From Bosea sp. Tri-49 (GTDB lineage Bacteria; Pseudomonadota; Alphaproteobacteria; Rhizobiales; Beijerinckiaceae), in the NCBI RefSeq assembly GCF_003952665.1, contig NZ_CP017946.1, forward strand, positions 5,847,001 to 5,911,000: 64,000 nucleotides of DNA, given 5' to 3'. Both the position numbers and the translations under genes were made by a program. Positions 51,201-59,427 of this stretch are shown here, piece by piece. The notes beneath the pieces are model-generated. The model made no database searches. It worked only from the letters and a program-made list of their open reading frames with translations, and was not told the origin of the DNA. Within the stretch, counting starts at the first letter, position 1. Each line of letters begins with the position of its first letter.

Positions 51201-52115
51201 ATGACCACAGCATTCACCGGCATCCATGCGATCCTCTATGCACTGTTCGATGCGCAGGAGCGGCTCGACCGAGGGGCGATGCGGCGGCAGGTCGAGATCT
51301 GCCTGGAGCACGGCGCCCACGGCATCGCCGCGCTCGGCCTCGCGACGGAGGTCTCCAAGCTGACGGTGCCCGAGCGGCGCACGGTGATGGAGTGGGCCTC
51401 GGAGGATGTCGGCGGACGCAAGCCGCTCGGCTTCACCATCTACGGGACCTCGGTCGGCGAGCAGATCGAACTGGTCAAGGCGGCCGAGGCGGCGAAGGCC
51501 GACTGGGTCATCCTGCAGCCGCCAATGGTCGGCAGCTTCGCTGCAATTGAATACATCCGCTTCTTCGGCCGGATCGCGGATGCGACGAGCCTCCCGGTCG
51601 CGATCCAGAACGCGCCGGCCTATATGGGCCGCGGCCTGTCGGCCGAGGATATCCGCAGCCTCGTCGCGCAGCATCCGAACATCAGGCTGGTGAAGGGCGA
51701 GGGGCCGGCGACCGAGATTCGGCAGCTGATCGAGACGACCGAAGGCAGGCTGCCGGTGATGAACGGGCGCGGCGGGCTCGAGCTGATCGAGAACCTGCGC
51801 GCCGGCTGCGTCGGCATGATCCTCGCGCCCGAGATCATCGACTTCACGACCAGGGCCTATGACAGCTTCGTCGCTGGCGACGAGGCCGAGGCAGAGCGCA
51901 TCTATCGTGATATCCTGCCCGTGATCGTGTTCATGATGCAGTCGCTGGAGAGCCTGATCTGCTACGGCAAGCGCATCTTCGGAGCGCGGGCGGGCATCGC
52001 GATCCATGACCGTGCGCCTGCCATGCGCCCGACCACCTTCGGCGAGGAACTCGTTCGCCAGCATGTCGCGAAGCTCGGTGTCTTCCCGGGGACGCCGGCT
52101 GCCGGTCGTGGTTGA
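51201..52115 (+). CDS. Dihydrodipicolinate synthase/N-acetylneuraminate lyase-family protein
   Basis: The 304-residue TIM-barrel protein has the Schiff-base lysine K165 in IRLVKGEG and the GLATEVSKLT loop near residue 46, in place of the usual GTTGExxxLT. The conserved Tyr of the YNVP motif appears as Gln136 (AIQNAPAY). It is therefore a family member of uncertain reaction: lyase, dehydratase or aldolase on a keto acid. GGAGG precedes the ATG. It is divergent from gntR-tctCBA and probably degrades or forms the transported acid. Confidence 0.82.
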   Translation: MTTAFTGIHAILYALFDAQERLDRGAMRRQVEICLEHGAHGIAALGLATEVSKLTVPERRTVMEWASEDVGGRKPLGFTIYGTSVGEQIELVKAAEAAKADWVILQPPMVGSFAAIEYIRFFGRIADATSLPVAIQNAPAYMGRGLSAEDIRSLVAQHPNIRLVKGEGPATEIRQLIETTEGRLPVMNGRGGLELIENLRAGCVGMILAPEIIDFTTRAYDSFVAGDEAEAERIYRDILPVIVFMMQSLESLICYGKRIFGARAGIAIHDRAPAMRPTTFGEELVRQHVAKLGVFPGTPAAGRG

Positions 52116-52133
52116 GCCCAACCGTTCGTCCGC

Positions 52134-52649
52134 TCAATCAGTAGGCGCATCCGGTGTGTCGCTGCCGATGCCGACCATGGCCTGTTCGAGCTCGGCGAGC
52201 AGGCTCTGCAGATCGGCCAGCTTGTCCGCGCCGAAGCGTTGGCTGATCTCGCGATAGATCGCCTCCGAAACCGGGGTCACCGTGTCGATCAGGGCGGTAC
52301 CGGCGGGGTTGAGCGAGATCATCCAGCGGCGCAGATCGGCCGGGTCGGCCGTCCGGACGATCAGTTTGCGCTGGTCGAGATCCGCCAGGATCCGCGACAG
52401 GCTGGGACCGAGCAGGAACGTCGCCCGCGCGAGCTCCGCCACCTCCATCTGCGGCATGGTGCTCAGTGCGCGCAGCACGCGCCATTGCTGCTCGGTCACG
52501 CCGAATTCGCGCAGCGACTTGCGGAAGTGCCGCATCACCGATTCACGCGCCCGCAGCAGGGACATCGGCAGCGATTTCGAGAAATGGCGCAGCCGGAGCC
52601 GGGTCGCGGCCGGGTTCGTAGCGGCTGTGGTCTTCGGATCGTCAGTCAA
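52134..52649 (-). CDS. hpaR: HpaR-type MarR regulator of homoprotocatechuate degradation
   Basis: The core matches HpaR as I recall it: LLRARESVMRHFRKSLREFG, VTEQQWRVLRAL and LLGPSLSRILADLDQRKLI. HpaR represses the meta-cleavage genes until 4-hydroxyphenylacetate or a related acid binds. The frame extends to an ATG at 52733, but that would place the palindrome TAACATGTTA inside the coding region and add residues absent from HpaR. A TTG at 52649 gives 171 residues and a better-sized N-terminus. The start is uncertain. It is divergent from hpaFED. Confidence 0.83.
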   Translation of the reverse strand: MTDDPKTTAATNPAATRLRLRHFSKSLPMSLLRARESVMRHFRKSLREFGVTEQQWRVLRALSTMPQMEVAELARATFLLGPSLSRILADLDQRKLIVRTADPADLRRWMISLNPAGTALIDTVTPVSEAIYREISQRFGADKLADLQSLLAELEQAMVGIGSDTPDAPTD

Positions 52650-52727
52650 ACCTTGAAACCTGTTTGAGATTTGCGTCACCCTAGCCCAGGCGGTGGTCTG
52701 GGCCAAACGCGCTTGCGACAATAAATT

Positions 52728-52737
52728 TAACATGTTA
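52728..52737. promoter_or_regulatory. Candidate HpaR operator
   Basis: TAACATGTTA is a perfect 10-base palindrome in an AT-rich patch, 25 bp upstream of the hpaF start. MarR proteins usually bind such sites between divergent genes. A second, looser inverted repeat (TCAAA/TTTGA) lies near 52646-52668. Confidence 0.5.
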
Positions 52738-52762
52738 TCTAATTTGGATGCGGAGGAGCAGC

Positions 52763-53158
52763 GTGCCCCATATCGTCATCGAATACTCCGCCAATATCGA
52801 GGACGAGGTTCGCCCGATGCGGCTGGTCGAGGCACTGCACGCAGCCGCGCTGGAGACGGGCGTGTTTCCGCTGGCGGGCTTGCGAACCCGCGCGGTGCGG
52901 CGAGATCTCTACCTCGTCGCTGACGGCGACCCCGAAAACGCATTCATCGCCGTGAATGTGCGGATCGGCGAGGGGCGCGACGCCCCGACCCGCCGGCGCG
53001 TCGCCGAGGTGCTGATGGCGGCACTCGATCGCGAGACGGCCGAGACCTTCCAGCGCCGGGGTCTGGCGCTCAGCCTCGACGTCTCCGAGATCGACGGAAC
53101 CGCGTCGCTGAAGACCAACAATCTGCACGAACGCCTGAAAGCGAGGGCGAAGCCATGA
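52763..53158 (+). CDS. hpaF: 5-carboxymethyl-2-hydroxymuconate delta-isomerase
   Basis: The 131-residue tautomerase-superfamily protein begins PHIVIEYSANIEDE after the initiator, matching HpaF/HpcD. The catalytic base in this family is the N-terminal proline, so the start must be the GTG at 52763, which has GGAGGAG 4 bp upstream. The ATG at 52748 would bury the proline behind five residues. It converts 5-carboxymethyl-2-hydroxymuconate to its 2-oxo isomer. It overlaps hpaE by 4 bp. Confidence 0.88.
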   Translation: MPHIVIEYSANIEDEVRPMRLVEALHAAALETGVFPLAGLRTRAVRRDLYLVADGDPENAFIAVNVRIGEGRDAPTRRRVAEVLMAALDRETAETFQRRGLALSLDVSEIDGTASLKTNNLHERLKARAKP

Positions 53159-54693
53159 CCGCGACCGATACGAAGCTGACCGCGAACCTCGCCAAGGCGC
53201 GCCAGGCGATGGAGCGCTTCACGACCGGCACCGTGCCGCATCTGATCGCAGGCGAGGCCGTCCTCTCGGCCTCGGGCGCGACCTTCGATACGCTCGACCC
53301 GACCACGAACGAGCGCCAGTCGGTGGTCGCCGCCGGCGACAAGGCCGAGATCGACCGGGCGGCCAAGGCGGCGCGGGAGGCGTTCCCGGCCTGGAAGAAG
53401 GCCTCCGGTGCCAAGCGCCGCGCCGTGCTGCACGCGATCGCCGATGCGATCGAAGCGCGGGCCGAGGAGATCGCCCTCGTCGAGAGTAGCGACACCGGCC
53501 AGGCGATCCGCTTCATGTCGAAGGCGGCGCTGCGCGGGGCCGAGAATTTCCGCTTCTATGCCGACCGGGCGCCGGAGGCCAGCAACGGCCTGTCGCTGCC
53601 GGATGAGGGGCACATCAACTACACGCTGCGCCAGCCGATCGGCCCCGTCGGCGTCATCACGCCCTGGAACACGCCGTTCATGCTCTCGACCTGGAAGATC
53701 GCGCCGGCGCTCGCCGCCGGCTGCACGGTCGTCCACAAGCCGGCGGAATGGTCGCCTCTGTCCGCCACGCTGCTCGGCGAGATCATGGACGAGACCATCC
53801 GCGCGCACGGCTTTCCGGCGGGCGTGGTCAACGTCGTCCACGGCCTCGGCGAGAGCGCCGGCAAGGCGCTGACCGAGCATCCGGACATCAAGGCGGTCGC
53901 CTTCGTCGGCGAGACGACGACCGGCCAGCACATCATGCGCCAGGGCGCTGAGACGCTGAAGCGCGTCCATTTCGAGCTCGGCGGCAAGAACCCGGTGATC
54001 GTATTCGAGGATGCCGATCTCGACCGCGCCCTCGATGCCGTGTTGTTCATGATTTACTCGCTCAATGGCGAGCGCTGCACCTCGTCCTCGCGCGCCCTCG
54101 TCCAGCGTTCGATCTACGACGCCTTCTCGGCCAAGGTCGCCGAGCGCGTGAAGCGCCTGCGCGTCGGCCATCCGCTAGACCCGGCGACCGAGATCGGGCC
54201 GCTGATCCATCCGCGCCATGCCGAGAAGGTGCTGTCCTATCCCGCCCTGGCGCGGGGTGAGGGCGCCCGTGTCGCCTGCGGCGGTGGCCGCGCCCTGGAC
54301 GGGGCCGGCAATTATGTCGAGCCGACGCTCTACCTTGGTGCCAGCAATGGCATGCGGATCGCCCAGGAGGAGATCTTCGGGCCGGTGCTGACCATGATCC
54401 CGTTCGACGACGAGGCGGATGCGATCGCGATCGCCAACGACGTCCAGTACGGGCTCGCCGGCTATATCTGGACCCGCGATGTCGGCCGCGCCCATCGCGT
54501 CGCGCGCGATCTCGATGCCGGGATGATCTGGGTCAACTCGGAGAATGTCCGCCACCTGCCGACGCCGTTCGGCGGGGTGAAATCATCAGGCATCGGCCGC
54601 GATGGCGGCGACTATTCCTTCGACTTCTACATGGAGACGAAGAACGTCGCCGTGGCCTTCGATACCCACCAGGTGCCGCGGCTGGGAGCCTGA
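53155..54693 (+). CDS. hpaE: 5-carboxymethyl-2-hydroxymuconic semialdehyde dehydrogenase
   Basis: The 512-residue aldehyde dehydrogenase has the catalytic Glu in HFELGGKNPV near residue 277 and the catalytic Cys in NGERCTSSSR near residue 311, flanked as in HpaE. GVITPWNTPFMLSTWKIAPA near residue 164 binds NAD+. It oxidises the HpaD ring-cleavage product to 5-carboxymethyl-2-hydroxymuconate. It lies between hpaF and hpaD with overlaps or short gaps. Confidence 0.88.
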   Translation: MTATDTKLTANLAKARQAMERFTTGTVPHLIAGEAVLSASGATFDTLDPTTNERQSVVAAGDKAEIDRAAKAAREAFPAWKKASGAKRRAVLHAIADAIEARAEEIALVESSDTGQAIRFMSKAALRGAENFRFYADRAPEASNGLSLPDEGHINYTLRQPIGPVGVITPWNTPFMLSTWKIAPALAAGCTVVHKPAEWSPLSATLLGEIMDETIRAHGFPAGVVNVVHGLGESAGKALTEHPDIKAVAFVGETTTGQHIMRQGAETLKRVHFELGGKNPVIVFEDADLDRALDAVLFMIYSLNGERCTSSSRALVQRSIYDAFSAKVAERVKRLRVGHPLDPATEIGPLIHPRHAEKVLSYPALARGEGARVACGGGRALDGAGNYVEPTLYLGASNGMRIAQEEIFGPVLTMIPFDDEADAIAIANDVQYGLAGYIWTRDVGRAHRVARDLDAGMIWVNSENVRHLPTPFGGVKSSGIGRDGGDYSFDFYMETKNVAVAFDTHQVPRLGA

Positions 54694-54738
54694 CGCCGCG
54701 GCCAAGAAGACAGCAAAGAACGATCTCCAGGAGGAACC

Positions 54739-55719
54739 ATGCCTGTCCCGTCCAGCGTCCTCAACCCGCCCTTCCACGTCGTGCGGCTGAACCATGTCGT
54801 GCTGACGGTCCGTGATCTCGCCGCCGCCAAGGCGTTCTGGGGCGACACGCTCGGCCTGCAGCTGACGCAGGAGACGCCGGAACGGCTCTACTTCCGGGCC
54901 ATGGAAGAGCGTGGCCATCACTGCATCGTGCTGGAGAAGGGGGCCGAGCCCACCGCCCGCCATCTCGGCTTCAAGGTCTTCTCTGAGGAGGATCTCGACA
55001 GGGCCCAGCACTTCTTCCGCGCCAAGGGCCTGAAGGCGGAGTTCGTCGAGGAGCCCTATCAAGGGCGAACCTTGCGAACCACCGACCCGCTTGGCGTGCC
55101 GCTGGAATTCTACTTCCGCATGGACAAGCTGCCGTCGGTTCACCAGAAATACGCGCTCTACAAGGGCGTGAAGCCCCTACGCATCGACCATTTCAACTGC
55201 TTCTCGGACGATGTCGACGCTTCGGTCGCGTTCTACAATGAGATCGGCTTCCGGGTCACGGAATACACCGAGAACGAGGACCGGACCCGGCTCTGGGCCG
55301 CGTGGATGCATCGCAAGGGCGGCGTGCACGACATGGCCTTCACCCATGGAGTCGGCCCGCGCCTGCACCATGTCGCCTTCTGGGTGCCGACGCCGCTCAA
55401 CATCATCGACCTGCTCGATCTGATGGCGACCACCGGCTATGTCGGCAATATCGAGCGCGGGCCGGGTCGCCACGGCATCTCCAACGCCTTTTTCCTCTAT
55501 ATCCGAGACCCTGACGGCCATCGCATCGAGATCTACTGCTCGGACTATCAGACGATAGATCCCGATCACGAGCCGATCCGCTGGGACCTGCGCGATCCGC
55601 AACGCCAGACGCTGTGGGGGGCTCCGGCGCCGAAGAGCTGGTTCGAGGAAGGCACCGCCTTCGAGGGTGTGCCGGTCCGTCAGCCGGCCTACGCCGCTTC
55701 TCCGATCATCGCCGCCTGA
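54739..55719 (+). CDS. hpaD: 3,4-dihydroxyphenylacetate 2,3-dioxygenase (homoprotocatechuate dioxygenase)
   Basis: The 326-residue VOC-type extradiol enzyme has the iron ligands His151 (RIDHFN), His211 (RLHHVAF) and Glu264 (HRIEIY). It also has the second-sphere His197 in VHDMAF, which in the Brevibacterium enzyme handles proton transfer. ERGPGRHGISNAF and DPDGHRIEIY match that enzyme as I recall it. It opens homoprotocatechuate between C2 and C3. AGGAGG precedes the ATG. The family usually has about 320-365 residues. Confidence 0.9.
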   Translation: MPVPSSVLNPPFHVVRLNHVVLTVRDLAAAKAFWGDTLGLQLTQETPERLYFRAMEERGHHCIVLEKGAEPTARHLGFKVFSEEDLDRAQHFFRAKGLKAEFVEEPYQGRTLRTTDPLGVPLEFYFRMDKLPSVHQKYALYKGVKPLRIDHFNCFSDDVDASVAFYNEIGFRVTEYTENEDRTRLWAAWMHRKGGVHDMAFTHGVGPRLHHVAFWVPTPLNIIDLLDLMATTGYVGNIERGPGRHGISNAFFLYIRDPDGHRIEIYCSDYQTIDPDHEPIRWDLRDPQRQTLWGAPAPKSWFEEGTAFEGVPVRQPAYAASPIIAA

Positions 55720-55756
55720 GGGCGGGTGGTCCGATCAGCGGACGACGGACTTCCGG

Positions 55757-56224
55757 TCAGCTGACGGCCGGCAGCGGCAGTTCCGTCGTCGTCTTGATCG
55801 ACTTCAGCACCACGCCGGTCCGCAATGAGGCAAGGCCGCCGGTGACGGCGATCAGCCGGTCGATGAAGTCGCTGAGATGGGACAGGTCGCGCGCCACGAT
55901 CTTCAGGATCATGTCGGCATCGCCGGTCTGCGCATGGCACTCCAGCACCTCCGGCGAGTCCAGCAGGAACTGCTGCAACGCGGCGTTCTGCGAGGCGTCA
56001 TGCGCCCGCAAGCTGAGCAGCGAATGGGCCATGACCTGCAGGCCGAGCGCCGCCGGATCGAGCAGGCAGACGACCTTCTCGATATAGCCCTGCTTGCGCA
56101 GCCGCTCGATACGCCGGGCGCACTGGCTCGGCGAGAGATGCACGCTTTCGGAGAGTTCGACATGGGCGGCGTCGCCCTTGCGCTGGAGCGCGGAGAGGAG
56201 CTTCACGTCATAAGCGTCGAGCAT
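55757..56224 (-). CDS. Lrp/AsnC-family transcriptional regulator
   Basis: The protein has 155 residues from the ATG at 56224; starts at 56248 and 56278 are possible. It has an N-terminal helix-turn-helix (LDAYDVKLLSALQ, LSPSQCARRIERLRKQGYI) and a C-terminal RAM domain with CHAQTGDADMILKIVARDL. Lrp proteins sense amino acids. It is divergent from an aromatic-type aminotransferase, which it probably controls. GTGCG/CGCAC arms at 56250-56266 could be an operator if the short start is right. Confidence 0.85.
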   Translation of the reverse strand: MLDAYDVKLLSALQRKGDAAHVELSESVHLSPSQCARRIERLRKQGYIEKVVCLLDPAALGLQVMAHSLLSLRAHDASQNAALQQFLLDSPEVLECHAQTGDADMILKIVARDLSHLSDFIDRLIAVTGGLASLRTGVVLKSIKTTTELPLPAVS

Positions 56225-56376
56225 GTGCGATACCCCGGCAGCAAGCATTGTGCGACTTTCGCGCACGGAATACTCCATTCATGCTGGAAGCTAGCATCGA
56301 CGGCTCGCTCCATCACGCGGAAAGCGCGGACATTGCGTCCGATGCGCGCTACGCTCACTGAAATCGGGAGACCATC

Positions 56377-57546
56377 ATGTTCGAGAGCCTGAAGCCGAAG
56401 CCGGCAGATGCGATCCTTGCCCTGATCTCGGCCTTCAAAGCGGACCAGCGACCCGGCAAGATCGATCTCGGCGTCGGCGTCTATCGCGACGAGCAGGGCC
56501 GCACGCCGGTGTTCGCAGCGGTCAAGCAGGCGGAGCGCATCCTGCTCGATGAGCAGCCGAGCAAGTCCTATCTCGGTATCGAGGGCGACCCGGTCTTCGT
56601 CGATCTCTTGAGGCCGATCGTCTTCGGCCAGCGTATTCCGCAGGACGACATCGTCGGCTTCCAGACCCCCGGCGGCAGCGGCGCGTTGCGGCTCGGGGCC
56701 GACCTGATCGCCGCGGCGCGGCCGCAGGCGCAGATCTGGCTGGGACTGCCGAGCTGGCCCAATCATGCCCCGATCTTCCAGGCCGCCGGGCTGACAGTGC
56801 GTGACTACGCCTTCGCCGACCTGACGACCCAAACTCTGTCCTTCGAGGCGATGATGGCGGCGTTGTCCTCGGCACAGAGCGGCGATGTCGTCTTGCTGCA
56901 TGGCTGCTGCCACAACCCGACCGGGCTCGACCTCGACGCGGCGCAGTGGGAGGCGGTGACGGCGCTCTGCCTCGAGCGCGGCCTCATCCCCTTCGTCGAT
57001 CTCGCCTATCAGGGCTTGGGAGAGACGCTGGATCTGGACGCTGCCGGAGCGCGGCGCATCGTCGAGGCCTGTCCCGAGGTGCTGGTCTCCTATTCCTGCG
57101 ACAAGAATTTCGGGCTCTATCGCGAGCGGACCGGCGCGCTCTACGTCAAGTCACGCACGCCCGCGGCGGTCGCCAGCAACATGGCGGCGGCGGCCCGGGT
57201 GAGCTGGTCGATGCCACCCGACCACGGGGCGGCCGTGGTGCGCGCGATCCTCGAAAGCGAGGCGCTGACCGCCAATTGGCGGAACGAGCTCGCCGGCATG
57301 GCCGAGCGCATCCACTCGGTTCGCTCGGCGCTTGCCGCCCTGCATCCGGCTCTCGACGGCATCGCCCGGCAGCGCGGGCTGTTCTCGACCCTTAAGCTGA
57401 CGCGCGAGCAGGCCGAGGCGCTGCGCTCCGAGCGCGCGGTCTATCTCGTGCCGAGCGGGCGCATCAATCTCGCCGGACTGCGCAGCGAGGATGCGCCACG
57501 CTTCGTCGAGGCGCTGGTCGCCACCGGCGTCCTCGCCCGGGCCTGA
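56377..57546 (+). CDS. Aspartate/aromatic amino acid aminotransferase, class I
   Basis: The 389-residue PLP enzyme has IDLGVGVYRDEQG near residue 28, the TPGGSGALRLG phosphate loop, HGCCHNPTGLD near residue 175, the PLP lysine in SCDKNFGLYRERTG near residue 246, and the substrate-binding Arg in NLAGL. It is of the TyrB/AspC subfamily. GGGAG precedes the ATG. With an Lrp regulator upstream and a ThDP enzyme downstream, transamination of phenylalanine or tyrosine to the arylpyruvate is likely. Confidence 0.87.
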   Translation: MFESLKPKPADAILALISAFKADQRPGKIDLGVGVYRDEQGRTPVFAAVKQAERILLDEQPSKSYLGIEGDPVFVDLLRPIVFGQRIPQDDIVGFQTPGGSGALRLGADLIAAARPQAQIWLGLPSWPNHAPIFQAAGLTVRDYAFADLTTQTLSFEAMMAALSSAQSGDVVLLHGCCHNPTGLDLDAAQWEAVTALCLERGLIPFVDLAYQGLGETLDLDAAGARRIVEACPEVLVSYSCDKNFGLYRERTGALYVKSRTPAAVASNMAAAARVSWSMPPDHGAAVVRAILESEALTANWRNELAGMAERIHSVRSALAALHPALDGIARQRGLFSTLKLTREQAEALRSERAVYLVPSGRINLAGLRSEDAPRFVEALVATGVLARA

Positions 57547-57579
57547 CTTCTCACCGACCCCATTCCAGCCGAGCCAAGG

Positions 57580-59265
57580 ATGCCAGAGATCATGCTGAAA
57601 TCTGTTCTTCCGCAGCAGATGACCGGCGGTGCCGCGATCGTCGAGGCGCTGATCGCCAATGGGGTCGACACCGTCTTCGGCCTGCCGGGCGCGCAGATGT
57701 ACGCGTTCTTCGACGCATTGCAGCAGCGCTCGGACGCGATCCGGACCTTCGGCGCCCGGCACGAGCAGGCCTGCGGCTACATGGCCTTCGGCTATGCCCG
57801 CTCGACCGGGCGGCCGGGTGTCTATTCGGTGGTGCCGGGGCCGGGCATGCTCAACACCACCGCAGCGCTCTCGACCGCGCTCGGCTGCAATGCGCCGGTG
57901 CTCTGCATCACCGGCCAGGTGCCGTCCGCCTTCATCGGGCGGGGTCGGGGTCATCTCCACGAATTGCCGGACCAGCTGGCGACGCTGCGCACGGTGACCA
58001 AATGGGCCGCGCGGATCGAACGGGTCGAGGATACCGGCGCCGTCCTCGCCGAGGCCTTCCGGCAGATGCTGAGCGGGCGGCCTGGCCCGGTCGCCGTCGA
58101 GATGGCCTGGGACGTGATGGCCGGGCCGGGGAAGACGCCCGAGCGCTTCCCTATGGCAAAGCAAGATGCTGCTCCGGTCGCGGATGAAGCTGCGATCGAG
58201 GCGGCGGCGCAGGCCCTGCTCGCAGCCCGCTCGCCGCTGATCATGCTGGGCACCGGGGCGCAGGATGCCGGCGCCGAGATCGCCGCGCTGGCCGAGGCTG
58301 TCGGCGCTCCCGTAGCTGCCTTCCGTGGCGGACGCGGGGCCGTGCCGGAAGACCACTCCTTCAGCCTGTCCTCCTATGCCGCAGCAAAGCGCTGGGCCAA
58401 GACCGATCTCTTGCTCGGCATCGGCTCGCGCCTGGAGGCGCCCTATATGCGCTGGGCCAATCCGATGAGCTATGTCCAGGATCCTGGCCAGGCACGCCAG
58501 CTCATCCGCATCGATATCGATCCGGCTGAGATGGAGCGACTGGTGCCGACGATCGGCATCGTCGCCGACGCCAACGCGGCCGTCTCGGCGCTGCTTGCGG
58601 CCGTGCGTCGCCTCGGCGGTAATGCCTCTGCGCCCGAGCGAAAAGCCGAGCTGCAGCAGTTGCGCGCCTCGGCTAGGTCGGAGACCGAGCAGGTCCAGCC
58701 GCAGCTTTCCTATCTCGATGCGATCCGCGAGGTGCTACCGCGCGACAGCTTCTTCGTCGGGGAACTCTGCCAGGTGGGCTTCACCTCCTATTTCGGCTTC
58801 CCGGTCTACGAGCCGCGCACCTATGTCAGCGAGGGCTATCAGGGCACGCTCGGCTTCGGCTTCCCGACGGCGCTCGGCGTCAAGGTCGCCCATCCCGATC
58901 GCGCCGTGGTCTCGGTCACCGGCGATGGCGGCTTCATGTTCGCCGTGCAGGAACTGGCGACGGCGGTGCAGGAGCGGATCGGCCTCGTCACGGTCCTGTT
59001 CAACAACAACGCCTATGGCAACGTGCTGCGCGACCAGACCAACAACTTTGGCGGTCGCGAGATCGGCTCGGCGCTCGTCAACCCCGATTTCATCCGGCTG
59101 GCCGAGAGCTTCGGCGTCAAGGCGCATAGCATGAGGTCACCGGCGGCGCTGCGACCGGTTCTGTCCGAGGCGATCGCCTCGAACGAGCCGACCCTGATTG
59201 TCGTCGAGGTCGAGCGCGGTTCGGAGGCCTCGCCCTGGCCGTTCATCCATCCAAGGTTCGACTGA
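57580..59265 (+). CDS. Thiamine diphosphate-dependent enzyme (acetolactate synthase-like; candidate arylpyruvate decarboxylase)
   Basis: The 561-residue protein has three ThDP-family domains. The Pyr domain carries FGARHEQACGYMAFGYAR with the cofactor Glu. The middle domain contains IDIDPAEM. The PP domain has the GDGGFMFAVQELATAV to LFNNNAYGN cofactor motif near residue 445. The ATG at 57592 is an alternative start. Many such genes are labelled acetolactate synthase. No regulatory subunit follows, and the aminotransferase lies 33 bp upstream, so decarboxylation of phenylpyruvate or 4-hydroxyphenylpyruvate is a better guess. Confidence 0.83.
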   Translation: MPEIMLKSVLPQQMTGGAAIVEALIANGVDTVFGLPGAQMYAFFDALQQRSDAIRTFGARHEQACGYMAFGYARSTGRPGVYSVVPGPGMLNTTAALSTALGCNAPVLCITGQVPSAFIGRGRGHLHELPDQLATLRTVTKWAARIERVEDTGAVLAEAFRQMLSGRPGPVAVEMAWDVMAGPGKTPERFPMAKQDAAPVADEAAIEAAAQALLAARSPLIMLGTGAQDAGAEIAALAEAVGAPVAAFRGGRGAVPEDHSFSLSSYAAAKRWAKTDLLLGIGSRLEAPYMRWANPMSYVQDPGQARQLIRIDIDPAEMERLVPTIGIVADANAAVSALLAAVRRLGGNASAPERKAELQQLRASARSETEQVQPQLSYLDAIREVLPRDSFFVGELCQVGFTSYFGFPVYEPRTYVSEGYQGTLGFGFPTALGVKVAHPDRAVVSVTGDGGFMFAVQELATAVQERIGLVTVLFNNNAYGNVLRDQTNNFGGREIGSALVNPDFIRLAESFGVKAHSMRSPAALRPVLSEAIASNEPTLIVVEVERGSEASPWPFIHPRFD

Positions 59266-59406
59266 GAACCCGTCACGAAACTCTACTGCGGCGGCCATCT
59301 AGCGGCGTTTTCTGCGCTTCCGGCGCTCACGGACCCATGTCCGCTGCGCTCCGGTTCTTGAAACCACCGCCATCTGGCGCGCCGCAGCGAGTTTCGTGAC
59401 GAGTTC
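59266..59406. repeat. Long imperfect inverted repeat between convergent genes
   Basis: Forty-base arms at 59266-59305 and 59367-59406 pair with about 34 matches allowing one bulge, starting GAACCCGTCACGAAACTC and ending with its near complement. The 61-base loop carries a further GC-rich partial palindrome. It fills most of the space between the ThDP enzyme and the dehydrogenase, directly after the first stop codon. It may be a bidirectional terminator or a palindromic repeat element. Confidence 0.6.
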
Positions 59407-59427
59407 TGAGCAACGGCGGGCGCGGCT

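Noticed and set aside
52909..54171. 420-codon minus-strand frame opposite hpaE
   Set aside because: Antisense shadow of the aldehyde dehydrogenase; no ribosome-binding site or motif.
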